Origin: an uncultured Flavobacteriaceae bacterium
GTDB taxonomy: Bacteria > Bacteroidota > Bacteroidia > Flavobacteriales > Flavobacteriaceae
Length of the DNA: 64,000 nucleotides
NCBI GenBank assembly: GCA_938029725.1
Contig: CALHGE010000022.1
Span: 1 to 64,000, forward strand
Reading direction: 5' to 3'
In this document: in pieces, positions 16,103-25,480 of the stretch
How the letters are laid out: every line of letters starts with the position of its first letter
Position numbering within the stretch: position 1 is the stretch's first letter
Translations under genes and position numbers: made by a program
Notes under the pieces: model-generated
The model's input: only the letters and a program-made list of their open reading frames with translations
Databases searched by the model: none
Told to the model about the DNA's origin: nothing

Positions 16103-19012
16103 TTGATTTTAAATAGCCAAACATATAACCAATTAGCCTTGATTACTGCCCCGAAAATCCACACGGATTTATTATGGGACTTATCATTCTTGTTTATTGG
16201 TTTGGCATCTCTATATTTCATTTTCATCTTTTACTTCAGAAACCGTATATCTAAAAATTTAGAAAGAGTTAAACAAAGCAAAAGAGAGTTTTCGCCAATG
16301 ATAAGTGAATTTCTCTTTCATGAAGAAGAAGCTTCCAAAGATGAAAAAAGCAATTACGTACATCTTAAAATTGAAATCCGTGAATTGTTAAAAGATGATT
16401 TTAACCGAAAGGTTATTTCAGAAGTATTATTAGACTTAAGAAAAGATGTCTCTGGCGATACTCAAAAACGACTTTTTAAATTATACCAAGACCTAGGCCT
16501 GCATACTGATGATTTTGGAAGGTTAAAGAGTTGGCGTTGGCAAATTGTGTCAAAAGCAATTCTGAACCTTACCCAAATGCAAGTTGCAGAAGCCTATAGC
16601 TTTACCACTAAATTTATTAACGATAAAAGAGATACCATACGTAAACAGGCAGAAATAGCTATTGTTACCCTTAAACCAGAGGGTGTTAACTATTTTCTAG
16701 ATACAACCAAATTTAAAATATCTGAGTGGCAACAACTGAAGCTAATGGATGTTCTTCGGATGGATGATGATTATCAACCACCACGATTCAAAGCGTGGTT
16801 GACTTCAACAAATCGCCATGTTGTTCTATTTGCATTGCGCTTAATCAAATTTTACAATCAAAATGATGCAGATGCTTCACTTATAGAATTAGTAAAGCAT
16901 AAGAACAACCAAATTAAAGAGGCGGCGATAAGTTGCATCAAAGAATTTTACATTGTGGAAGCAATCCCAACAATAAAATTAGTTTTCTGGAAGAGTTCTA
17001 CAGATGTCAAGATTTCTATTCTAAATGCCATAGGAGCACTAGGAAGTGAATCCGATATTGAATTTCTTCGGCTTATTGAAAAGAAGGAGCGTAATTTTTC
17101 AGTACGCAGTAAGGCTCATAGCAGTATCAATGAGATAGCGCCAAATAGTATTATGCCATCAAAAGGGGTAGTCAATACAGCGAAATATACAATTCCTTCC
17201 GATATTAAAATAGAAGTAACAGAAGAAGAAATTGATACCGAAGGATTTGTTCAAATAGCAAATTCTAATAGTATAGAGGATATTGAAATTGATACGGAAA
17301 CTGAATCAGAAGAGGAAATAACGATAGAACAGTATTTGCCAACTACTATATCAGAAGAATCTGTTGACAAACCAGAAGAAATAATTGATGATGAAGCTAA
17401 GATCAATATAACGAAGGAAAATCAAGAATCTAAAGAATCAGAAACATTAAGGTCTAATTCGGGTATTATACATTCTGAAGAAAACGATGACTTGAGTTTT
17501 GACTTTTTACCATTTGTGGTAGAAGAATTTATAGCGGTTAAACCTACTGATCTTGATCAAACCGATTACCGTATTGAATTAAACGAGTTGGTAATTAATT
17601 TTGAGGAAGTCTTTCCTAACCAAGAAGTGATCTCTCTAAAGAAAAAGACTTCATCCTTAGAAATTAGAGAAGAGGAACTTGCCTTTTTACCCCTTGTGAC
17701 TGATGCTAAAGAAGAGTCAGACATAGAAAATTTAAATGAAGAGCAATCAAATACGATAGTCGCAATTGAAGAGATAGAAGCTCAATTTGAAGGAGTACAA
17801 CTTGCCTCTTCAGCGAACGAGCCAAAACTTCCTTTGGATTATTCCGAATACAAAACACTTGAGATATTTGACACTCCTGTTGTATATGATGAAATTGATG
17901 TGCCAGTTATAGCTGTTTTTAAAAGCGAAAATAATAGCCAATCAGATCCGTATGCTCTGCCATTACAAAATGAGATTCCCCTAGAAGATACTATGGATTT
18001 AAAATCCAATGCAAACCAACAAACTTCGAAATCTTATGACCTGGAACCTGAAGGCGAACAAAAATTTAAGAAAATCCTTAAAACCTTAATTGACTTTAAG
18101 GAACAAAAGCAATCTAAAGAAACAAAAACAGAACTTGAAGACGCACCTTTATTGGACTTTGTAGATGAATTTAGTGATACCAATAAGATATCTGAAACGG
18201 ATAAAGAAATTGAAAGTAAAATTGACAATGACTTAGCACAGGAGCTTGAAGAAAAAGTTCAAGATAAACCGGAAATTTTCAAAGTAACCATTCCTGAAGC
18301 AATACTTACAGATGACATTTACGATGAAATCATAATCCATAAAGAGAATACCGAAGAATCACGTATGCAATTACTTGACGATATCGCTGCGATGGGAGAT
18401 CAACGTGAGGTTCCACTGTTAATCGAATTATTAGTAAATGAAAAATATCAGGCGGTAACAGATCGTGTAAAAGCGCTGATAGAAAAATTTTCTGAAACTG
18501 AAGAAAAACGAGAACCTGCTATCTTCCTTAAACCTTTCAATGTTTTTGAAGACTTATTTAGAACATGTGATACAGAAGCAAAACTAATTCTAATGGATGA
18601 GATAGTTGCCGTTGGAGATGAAGGTGAAATAGGCTTTTTAGAAGGTTTGTTAGAAGATGCAGATAATGAAATTAGCCATAAAGCTGCACATATAATCGAA
18701 GCACTAAAGGTGAAGATTTTGGCCAATGATAAGACTAAAAATCATTCAAAAAATATAGATACAAACCTTGTTAAAAAAATAGAGGTTGTACTAGAAGAAA
18801 AAACACTTATAAATTATGACTCCTTACTGGAGGAGTTGCAAATTGCGCCACCGAAAACCTCAGAAATTTTTGATCTGACTTTTGAGTTGACTGAGCCTTT
18901 AGATAAAATAGTTGACGAAGAAAGTATTGATGTTGATACCAAACGTCACGATTCTATATTTGGTCAAATATGTTGTTTTTCATCTAAAATCATCGATAAA
19001 CTGAATGGGTAA
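16103..19012 (+). CDS. Membrane-anchored HEAT-repeat protein with long acidic linker
   Basis: A 969-residue protein starting with TTG right behind the response-regulator stop codon. One N-terminal membrane helix (~24-46, LLWDLSFLFIGLASLYFIF) leaves the rest in the cytoplasm. Helical HEAT-like repeats occupy ~60-350 (NDKRDTIRKQAEIAIVTL, NNQIKEAAISCIKEF, STDVKISILNAIGAL). A highly acidic, Glu/Ile-rich, probably disordered region follows (~370-740). A second short HEAT block lies at ~750-870 (RMQLLDDIAAMGDQREVPLL, AKLILMDEIVAVGDEGEI). It is a likely scaffold between the regulator and the glycosyltransferase, whose start lies inside this gene. No catalytic motif is seen. Confidence 0.75.
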   Translation: MILNSQTYNQLALITAPKIHTDLLWDLSFLFIGLASLYFIFIFYFRNRISKNLERVKQSKREFSPMISEFLFHEEEASKDEKSNYVHLKIEIRELLKDDFNRKVISEVLLDLRKDVSGDTQKRLFKLYQDLGLHTDDFGRLKSWRWQIVSKAILNLTQMQVAEAYSFTTKFINDKRDTIRKQAEIAIVTLKPEGVNYFLDTTKFKISEWQQLKLMDVLRMDDDYQPPRFKAWLTSTNRHVVLFALRLIKFYNQNDADASLIELVKHKNNQIKEAAISCIKEFYIVEAIPTIKLVFWKSSTDVKISILNAIGALGSESDIEFLRLIEKKERNFSVRSKAHSSINEIAPNSIMPSKGVVNTAKYTIPSDIKIEVTEEEIDTEGFVQIANSNSIEDIEIDTETESEEEITIEQYLPTTISEESVDKPEEIIDDEAKINITKENQESKESETLRSNSGIIHSEENDDLSFDFLPFVVEEFIAVKPTDLDQTDYRIELNELVINFEEVFPNQEVISLKKKTSSLEIREEELAFLPLVTDAKEESDIENLNEEQSNTIVAIEEIEAQFEGVQLASSANEPKLPLDYSEYKTLEIFDTPVVYDEIDVPVIAVFKSENNSQSDPYALPLQNEIPLEDTMDLKSNANQQTSKSYDLEPEGEQKFKKILKTLIDFKEQKQSKETKTELEDAPLLDFVDEFSDTNKISETDKEIESKIDNDLAQELEEKVQDKPEIFKVTIPEAILTDDIYDEIIIHKENTEESRMQLLDDIAAMGDQREVPLLIELLVNEKYQAVTDRVKALIEKFSETEEKREPAIFLKPFNVFEDLFRTCDTEAKLILMDEIVAVGDEGEIGFLEGLLEDADNEISHKAAHIIEALKVKILANDKTKNHSKNIDTNLVKKIEVVLEEKTLINYDSLLEELQIAPPKTSEIFDLTFELTEPLDKIVDEESIDVDTKRHDSIFGQICCFSSKIIDKLNG

Positions 19013-20435
19013 TGGCATTTCAAATATCGTCCTTGATTATATAAACATTGTTTTTTTCTTGTTTACACTGGTGCTATTTAGCATGTTCTCGTTGATGGCT
19101 TATTTTTCTACAAGAAATTCTATCCATTATAAAAATAAAAACAGTTTTAACGACCTTTCAAAAGTAATGGCATCTCCGCTTGCCCCAAGTATTACAATTA
19201 TAGCTCCTGCCTACAATGAAGGAATGACAATTGTTGAGAATATTAGGTCATTAATGTCACTGCGTTATGTGAACTACGAGGTAATGGTAGTCAATGACGG
19301 TAGCAAAGATGACACCTTGCAAAAAATGATTGCTGCCTATGATTTAGTCAAAATAGAACAAAAAATCGACCCAAACTGGAAGAACAAACCCATTCGAGGC
19401 ATTTATAAATCTCCTCACAAAGCTTTTTCAAAACTTACGGTAATTGATAAAGAAAATGGAGGAAAGTCAGATGCCTTGAATACAGGTATGGCACTATCAT
19501 CAAATAAGTACGTTGGCTGTATTGATGTCGATTGCTTATTACTGCCTGACGCATTGTTGCATGTAGTAAAATCATTTTACCAAAGGTCTGAAAAGAAAGT
19601 AATAGCAGTAGGTGGAGTAATTCGCGTGGCGAATTCTTGTGTTATTAATGGAGGAAGATTAGAGGAAATACGTTTGCCAAAAAACTGGCTAGCAAAATTC
19701 CAACTATTAGAATATACGCGTTCATTTATTCTTGGTAGAATGGCTTGGGCGAGAATTGATAGTCTATTAATTATTTCTGGTGCTTTCGGGTTCTTCGATC
19801 GCGAAATTGCCCTTGAAGTTGGAGGTTATGATACAGGCACAGTAGGAGAGGATATGGAAATTGTCTTCAAGATGCGACGCCATATGCACGACCAAAAAAT
19901 ACCATACACCATAGAATACATTCCAGATCCATTATGTTGGACAGAAGTACCTGAAGACTTAAAAATATTGGTCAATCAAAGAGATCGATGGGCTAGGGGT
20001 AATCTTGAAACACTCTTTAAACATAAAGACATGTTCTTTAACTCCAAATATGGTAGGCTAGGCTTACTTAGTTACCCATATTGGTTTTTCTATGAATGGC
20101 TTGCTCCTCTGTTGGAATTTTTTGGATTGATTACCATTATTTTATTCTGGTACTTAGGCATATTGAATTGGGACTTTTTTTTAGCCATTACAGCTATGGT
20201 GTATATGTACTCTATAATGTTCTCGTTCTATGCAATTTTGTGGGATACGTATTCGTACAACGAATACAAGAAAACCAAAGACATTTTAACCCTCATGTTT
20301 TGCGCTATCATTGAACCCATAGTTTTTCATCCGGTTGTAGTGTGGGCTGCCGTGCGAGGTAATTATAAAAAATTGTTCCGGGTGAAATCAGGTTGGGGAT
20401 CACAGGTGCGTAAAGGGTTTGCAAAAGCAACTTAA
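19005..20435 (+). CDS. Processive family 2 glycosyltransferase, membrane-embedded
   Basis: A 476-residue GT2 of the cellulose/PNAG/hyaluronan synthase type. One N-terminal membrane helix (~10-33) precedes the catalytic domain, which contains APAYNEGMTI, the first Asp in VVNDGSKDD, GGKSDALNTG, the DxD in CIDVDC, the acid in TVGEDMEI, and the NQRDRWARG (Q-x-x-RW) motif of processive enzymes. Three more membrane helices lie at the C-terminus. It probably polymerises an NDP-sugar while extruding the chain across the inner membrane. The sugar is unknown. The start overlaps the HEAT gene by 8 bp, and the LtaS-like gene follows after 8 bp. Confidence 0.9.
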   Translation: MGNGISNIVLDYINIVFFLFTLVLFSMFSLMAYFSTRNSIHYKNKNSFNDLSKVMASPLAPSITIIAPAYNEGMTIVENIRSLMSLRYVNYEVMVVNDGSKDDTLQKMIAAYDLVKIEQKIDPNWKNKPIRGIYKSPHKAFSKLTVIDKENGGKSDALNTGMALSSNKYVGCIDVDCLLLPDALLHVVKSFYQRSEKKVIAVGGVIRVANSCVINGGRLEEIRLPKNWLAKFQLLEYTRSFILGRMAWARIDSLLIISGAFGFFDREIALEVGGYDTGTVGEDMEIVFKMRRHMHDQKIPYTIEYIPDPLCWTEVPEDLKILVNQRDRWARGNLETLFKHKDMFFNSKYGRLGLLSYPYWFFYEWLAPLLEFFGLITIILFWYLGILNWDFFLAITAMVYMYSIMFSFYAILWDTYSYNEYKKTKDILTLMFCAIIEPIVFHPVVVWAAVRGNYKKLFRVKSGWGSQVRKGFAKAT

Positions 20436-20443
20436 CATATATA

Positions 20444-22828
20444 ATGAATACTAGCAAAAGAGACAGGTATAGCTTAAAGCAATACACAAGAATGATCATC
20501 TCATTCTTTGTGGTTTTGTTGGTGCTCTCTATATACCAATACGCAACTTTGTATTTTAAAGGAGTTGTGGATACCATTTTTGGTACTAGTTTTTTCATTG
20601 CTGCTTTTCATCAACTTGGTTACGCTTCTTTAGTAGGTGTTCTGTTGGCCTTCCCTTTTAATTTTTGGGAAAACCTAAGACCTCGATATGGTTTTAACCT
20701 TGTTTTCGTTTTACTTATCTGTTTACTTATTATCGAAGCAATGCTGATTAGCTATTACTGTACAGCCCTTGTTCCATTAGGTTCTGATTTAATGGGCTAT
20801 AGTTTTAAGGATATTAAAATGACGATTTCTAATTCAGGCGGCATGTCCATTTCGGTAGTGGTAGGGGTCTTGGTTATTGTAGGTATGTTCTTCGGATTGT
20901 ATAAGTTCACCTCGAAGTACTACCACTACATCAGTAAGATGTATCCGTTTACGATTATTCTATTCAGCTTGTTTATCATGACGCTTTTCCTTGATGGGAA
21001 GCCAATTAACCAAAACAAGACGCAGTATTTAGCTTTAAATCTATATGATACTTCTACAGAAGATACATCGTATAAGGCTGAGGTTGAGTATCCTTTGATA
21101 AAATCGCAGCAAATCGAAAACGTACTGGGTGAATACTTTGAACTTAAGACAGAAAAACCCAATATTGTGTTTATCATGGTGGAAGGCCTTGGTAGAGATT
21201 TTGTAGGTGAAGGAGCAGAGTATGGCGGTTTCACTCCTTTTTTAGATGAACTAACTACAAAATCATTGTATTGGGAAAATTGCTTGAGTAATACTGGTAG
21301 AACATTCGGCGTATTACCCTCTTTAATGGGTTCCCTTCCTTTTGGAAAAAGCGGATTTATGGAACTCCAAAAATATCCTAATAAATTAACCCTGTATAGT
21401 ATATTAAAGAACAACGGGTACCATACCTCTTTCTATCAAGGCACCAATAGTTCTTTTGATAATGTAGATAGATTTCTGCTTAGCGAGAATGTTGATTTTG
21501 TTTTGGATAAATCTGGTTTCGGAAATCAATATGAATTGCAAGAAGAAGATGCAGCGGGTTCTACCTGGGGGTATCCAGACAAAGAACTTTTCAAAAAAAG
21601 CATGTCCATTTCAAGAGATGAGAAACAACCTCGAATGGAAGTATATATGACTATTAGTACCCATGAACCTTTCATTCCACCAAAACAAGACTACTATGAG
21701 AGCGAAGTCGAAAAGATAGTAGAAAAGGGTGACTACCAAGGTAAAATCAAAAAAGTAATAGAGAAAAATGATAATGTTTTTGCAACCTTGCTTTATACTG
21801 ATAATGCATTAAAATATCTTTTAGAGGAGTACAAGAAACAACCCAACTATGACAATACTATTTTTATTGTTACCGGCGACCACAGATTGATTCCAATTCC
21901 ACAGCGAAACAACCTAAGCCGTTTTCATGTGCCCTTGATTGTGTTTAGTCCGATGTTAAAGAAAACTAGAAAGATGAGTGCGCTTAACTCGCACTTTGAT
22001 GTTACACCAACACTATTGGCATTGCTTGAAGCTAAGTACGAATTAAAAACACCTAAAAAGGTAGCTTGGATGGGCGCTGCGCTTGATATGAACGAAGGCT
22101 TTAGATCAATTAAAGATATTCCACTAATGCGAAACAAAAACGAATTGAAGGAGTTCGTTGATGGAGAGAAGCTATTTTCTGATGGAGAGGTGTACGATAT
22201 TGATGAGAATATGGATTTAAGTTCTTCTTTCGGAGGCTCAAAAGGCGAATCGAAGCTAAGATCATTCAAGGCGATGAATGCCTATGTAACTACAAATAAT
22301 AAAATAATACCAGATAATATGGCCGTCTTTGCCATAAAGGAAGAGAAATTTACAGATAGTGAAGTTGTTTGGATCAATAGTGTGTATAACGGGCAAGATT
22401 CAGATAAGGGGTATTTCATTGCGAGAGCACTTGCTTTTGATAAGAAATTTTCTAAATCGTTATTATTATGCAAATCTATTTTAGCTGACGCTCCTAGTCA
22501 TATAGATACCAAAATACTAACAGGAAGAATCAATGTTTGGCAGGGTAACTATAAAACATCGATAGCTATCTTGAAGGAATGTATTAAAATGAACCCGAAC
22601 TATATCGATTCGTATGCTGCTCTTTTTGATGTGTATTTCTGGTCTGATAGATATAAAGAAGGATTAGAACTAGCAGCGCTTGCCAAACAAAATAGCTCGA
22701 GTGTAAATGAGATTGCTGATAAAATTGCAAGAGCAAAAAGAGAAGCTCGGAAAAGAGGGATTGTGTTGACAAAAAAAATGCCTCAAAAACAAGCAAAAGA
22801 AATTGCTATGATACGCTTTGAACAATAA
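20444..22828 (+). CDS. LtaS-like sulfatase-fold phosphotransferase with C-terminal TPR
   Basis: A 794-residue protein. About five membrane helices fill residues 15-185. An alkaline-phosphatase-superfamily domain (~230-560) follows with metal site IVFIMVEGLG, the putative catalytic Thr in SNTGRTFGVLPSLMGS, YMTISTHEPF, and VTGDHRLIP. Gram-positive LtaS and Gram-negative OpgB/EptA-like enzymes share this layout and transfer phosphoglycerol or similar groups outside the membrane. The C-terminus (~670-760) carries TPR-like helices (WQGNYKTSIAILKECI). Gene fusion of TPR to this fold and its place between a GT2 and an outer-membrane barrel suggest it decorates the polymer (inference). Its stop codon overlaps the next start (TAATG). 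Confidence 0.85.
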   Translation: MNTSKRDRYSLKQYTRMIISFFVVLLVLSIYQYATLYFKGVVDTIFGTSFFIAAFHQLGYASLVGVLLAFPFNFWENLRPRYGFNLVFVLLICLLIIEAMLISYYCTALVPLGSDLMGYSFKDIKMTISNSGGMSISVVVGVLVIVGMFFGLYKFTSKYYHYISKMYPFTIILFSLFIMTLFLDGKPINQNKTQYLALNLYDTSTEDTSYKAEVEYPLIKSQQIENVLGEYFELKTEKPNIVFIMVEGLGRDFVGEGAEYGGFTPFLDELTTKSLYWENCLSNTGRTFGVLPSLMGSLPFGKSGFMELQKYPNKLTLYSILKNNGYHTSFYQGTNSSFDNVDRFLLSENVDFVLDKSGFGNQYELQEEDAAGSTWGYPDKELFKKSMSISRDEKQPRMEVYMTISTHEPFIPPKQDYYESEVEKIVEKGDYQGKIKKVIEKNDNVFATLLYTDNALKYLLEEYKKQPNYDNTIFIVTGDHRLIPIPQRNNLSRFHVPLIVFSPMLKKTRKMSALNSHFDVTPTLLALLEAKYELKTPKKVAWMGAALDMNEGFRSIKDIPLMRNKNELKEFVDGEKLFSDGEVYDIDENMDLSSSFGGSKGESKLRSFKAMNAYVTTNNKIIPDNMAVFAIKEEKFTDSEVVWINSVYNGQDSDKGYFIARALAFDKKFSKSLLLCKSILADAPSHIDTKILTGRINVWQGNYKTSIAILKECIKMNPNYIDSYAALFDVYFWSDRYKEGLELAALAKQNSSSVNEIADKIARAKREARKRGIVLTKKMPQKQAKEIAMIRFEQ

Positions 22829-24159
22829 TGCTATCTAAAAATACACATACTGTTTTGTTCTTCGGATTCCTCTGTTTCTTTGGCAGAGGCCAAGATCTGG
22901 CCTACAATGAGGCAAGCGAAACAGCATATACTACAGCACATAATCTCGCGTATGAAGGAAATCATAGACCCGCAAAGGATATACTCCGTGAAATACTTTC
23001 TAAGAATCCAGAGAATTTAGAAGCACGAGTCTTGCTGGCCAGTACGTATAGCTGGAGTGGTCAATATGATAAAGCAAGAGATGAATTCAATGCCGTAACA
23101 TCTCAAGAAAGAACCAACAGCGCTGTATGGATTTCAGCCATTAAAAATGAGCTTTACGCAAAACAAAACGCTACAGCATTAGGGCTAGCAAATAAGGCTT
23201 TGATGTACCTCAAAAATAATACAGAGGTTGAAAGACTACTTCAGATTAGTATGGTGAAAATTCAGAATAAAACACACACTGAATTGGCTTGGTACAATAC
23301 AAAGTCTCCGCTAAATAGCCTCATTTCATCTAAAAAAAAATCAAAGGGCAAAGCTACTCCAAACGCGAAAAAAGAGGTGGCTTTAGAAGAATCAAATCAA
23401 GCGAAAACCCCAGTAGCTAAGGAAGAACAAAAGAACAGGTTAGCTATCAGAAACGCTTTTACCGTATTTGACCAGCGATATGATCCTGTTGTTTATTCTA
23501 GTATTTCTTTTAGAAGACAAACCCAAGCGGGAAGCATTATACCAAGAATCAATTATAGTAACCGCAACAATCAAAATGGCATTCAGTACGATATTGATTT
23601 CTATCCTAAATTCTCGAAGCGGTTTTATGCTTATTTAAACTATGGCTATTCAAAGGCTACTATTTACCCAAATCATAAGATGGGTGGAGATTTATATGTT
23701 AATCTGCCAGGAGCGTTTGAATTCTCAGCAGGTGGTCGTCATATTCGTTTTCCTACCAGAAATATTTCTGTAATCACAAATTCTTTAGGGCATTATCGCG
23801 GAAACTATTATTTTTCTCTTCGCTCATATATTACACCAAAACCAAGTAACTTAACAAGTATATCTGGAAACTTACTAATTCGAAAGTACTTAAAAGATGC
23901 TGAAAACTTTTTTGGCATCAATGTCGGTATGGGGTATTCTCCAGAATTGCGACAGTTAATATCAGGAGATGAGTTGTTAGCAGAAACACTTCTCTTCGTA
24001 GAATCGCAACGCTTGAGTCTAGAGTACCAGTTCACTGGTAAAAAAAATCCGAATGCATATCGCGCTAATATGAGTGTTGCACGTCAAGAGCTCGCATTCG
24101 ATTCTGGAAGTTTCTTCTGGGGAATATCTGCAGGGTTGACCTATCAGGTGAATTTCTAA
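22828..24159 (+). CDS. YaiO-family outer-membrane beta-barrel with N-terminal TPR
   Basis: A 443-residue protein. The hydrophobic start (VLFFGFLCFFGRGQ) is a plausible signal peptide. Residues ~40-150 are TPR repeats (NHRPAKDILREILSKNPENL, SGQYDKARDEFNAV). A basic linker rich in Lys follows at ~165-205. The C-terminal ~240 residues form alternating beta strands ending in GLTYQVNF, a typical outer-membrane barrel end with terminal Phe, and match the YaiO family. YaiO-type barrels often accompany exopolysaccharide synthases. It is probably the exit pore or anchor for the product of this operon. It is the last gene, and its stop codon lies 22 bp from that of the convergent GDPD-like gene. Confidence 0.85.
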   Translation: MLSKNTHTVLFFGFLCFFGRGQDLAYNEASETAYTTAHNLAYEGNHRPAKDILREILSKNPENLEARVLLASTYSWSGQYDKARDEFNAVTSQERTNSAVWISAIKNELYAKQNATALGLANKALMYLKNNTEVERLLQISMVKIQNKTHTELAWYNTKSPLNSLISSKKKSKGKATPNAKKEVALEESNQAKTPVAKEEQKNRLAIRNAFTVFDQRYDPVVYSSISFRRQTQAGSIIPRINYSNRNNQNGIQYDIDFYPKFSKRFYAYLNYGYSKATIYPNHKMGGDLYVNLPGAFEFSAGGRHIRFPTRNISVITNSLGHYRGNYYFSLRSYITPKPSNLTSISGNLLIRKYLKDAENFFGINVGMGYSPELRQLISGDELLAETLLFVESQRLSLEYQFTGKKNPNAYRANMSVARQELAFDSGSFFWGISAGLTYQVNF

Positions 24160-24181
24160 AACCTTGTACGAGTTGATGCTA

Positions 24182-25480
24182 CTACTTTGTCATCTTCTCT
24201 TTAGGAAGATCAAAAGCCCATTTATCAGCATACATACCATATACAAGTCCGATTTCATTTTCCTGAACATACTTTTCATCCTTGCCTGGATCAAAGTTCA
24301 CATTGTACACATAAACCTTTATGCCTTGCTCTTTTAGTTTTAAAAGTAATTTGGTTTCGTTGTTCAGTATTCTTCTTGACAAGGCTACATACTTTACATT
24401 ATTGACCTTCAAATAATTGATTTTATCACCAATAATTCTCATTAAAGGCGTTTGGGAAATCATAGCCTGAATACCATGTCTAGAAGCTTCCTCAACAGCC
24501 ATTTGGCTAAAGAGTTCCATAACAAGCCTATCTTTATCTACAAATTGATCAGCAAAAGCTATCGGATCGTTTACTTTATCGGTCACTAGAGTTGCATCAG
24601 TATGAGCAGCAAACCAAGCATTGATTCCTTTTAAATCAAGCGTGGTGTAGTCACCATATATTTTATGCTTCATGAATTCATCGTGACTGGGAGGCAGAGC
24701 TCCTGAGTAATCAGTAAAGCGTGACCACATCTTCCAATCATGGGCAGCCACCATTTTTTTATCTGATGTTTCTATAATATCCAATTCAAAAAGCCGAAAC
24801 CCTTTTTTATAATTCTGATCTAGAGCTTCTTTTGAATTAGTTGATTTAATACCGTTAACGGCACCGCCAGCATGAGCTATATATCTATTGTTATTTGGTT
24901 CAAATGCATAGCTTATTTTTGGAAAATAAACTTCCGTATCAGAAATACTTTTAGGTATGTTTACTATAACCGTGGTAGAAGAATCATCTATACTTTCAAA
25001 GGTTTTTCCTTTAAAATTATGCATAATATAGGCCTGTCTGCTTTTTAATGTACTCAACTGAAGTAGTCCTAATTGGGCTAACTTCTCAGCTTGTTTCTTT
25101 AAACTCTGAGCTGCAGAATCATGAGCTAATATGGCGAACTTCGCCTTATTTTTTAGCATTTTTTCTAGAATCAGTACCATCTTTTCGGCTGCTTCCTCGT
25201 TAGAATGGGTGTCGAAAGTTCTAAATTCAATTATGTTCGAAGTATTAAAATGTATAATTGTCAAGCCACGCCCGGGTTGTTCGGTTTGGTTTGCTATGGT
25301 AAACCCACTTCGTTTCTTTGCATTAAAACTATTGCTATTAAGTTCAATTGTTGGTGATTCAATATTTGTAGTCGAACTTAGAATTGATTTCGTTTCGGCA
25401 ATTACAGCCTGTGTAAAACACATCCCTAATAAAAAAGAGAAGAAAGTTTTTGTAAGAATAGATATAGAAGGTGTATTCAC
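24182..25480 (-). CDS. Secreted ILEI/FAM3-like domain fused to GDPD-like phosphodiesterase
   Basis: A 432-residue exported protein. The start is GTG at 25480, because an in-frame stop lies 18 bp upstream and no ATG precedes the signal peptide. Residues ~58-168 read like the ILEI/FAM3 domain (GRGLTIIHFNTSNIIEFRTF, then FAILAHDSAAQSL, and the YIMHNFKG strand). Residues ~197-430 are a glycerophosphodiester-phosphodiesterase-like TIM barrel: IAHAGG, FELDIIETSD, VAAHDW. The usual His-Arg is His-Ala here, while the two His and the Glu/Asp pair are kept, as in the HAGG branch of the family. It may hydrolyse phosphodiesters in the envelope or in the polymer made by the convergent operon (inference). 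Confidence 0.75.
   Translation of the reverse strand: MNTPSISILTKTFFSFLLGMCFTQAVIAETKSILSSTTNIESPTIELNSNSFNAKKRSGFTIANQTEQPGRGLTIIHFNTSNIIEFRTFDTHSNEEAAEKMVLILEKMLKNKAKFAILAHDSAAQSLKKQAEKLAQLGLLQLSTLKSRQAYIMHNFKGKTFESIDDSSTTVIVNIPKSISDTEVYFPKISYAFEPNNNRYIAHAGGAVNGIKSTNSKEALDQNYKKGFRLFELDIIETSDKKMVAAHDWKMWSRFTDYSGALPPSHDEFMKHKIYGDYTTLDLKGINAWFAAHTDATLVTDKVNDPIAFADQFVDKDRLVMELFSQMAVEEASRHGIQAMISQTPLMRIIGDKINYLKVNNVKYVALSRRILNNETKLLLKLKEQGIKVYVYNVNFDPGKDEKYVQENEIGLVYGMYADKWAFDLPKEKMTK

Noticed and set aside
18448-18726. Minus-strand ORF of 92 codons inside the HEAT gene
   Set aside because: Its Ser-rich translation is the usual antisense product of Glu-rich coding sequence and overlaps a strong plus-strand gene.
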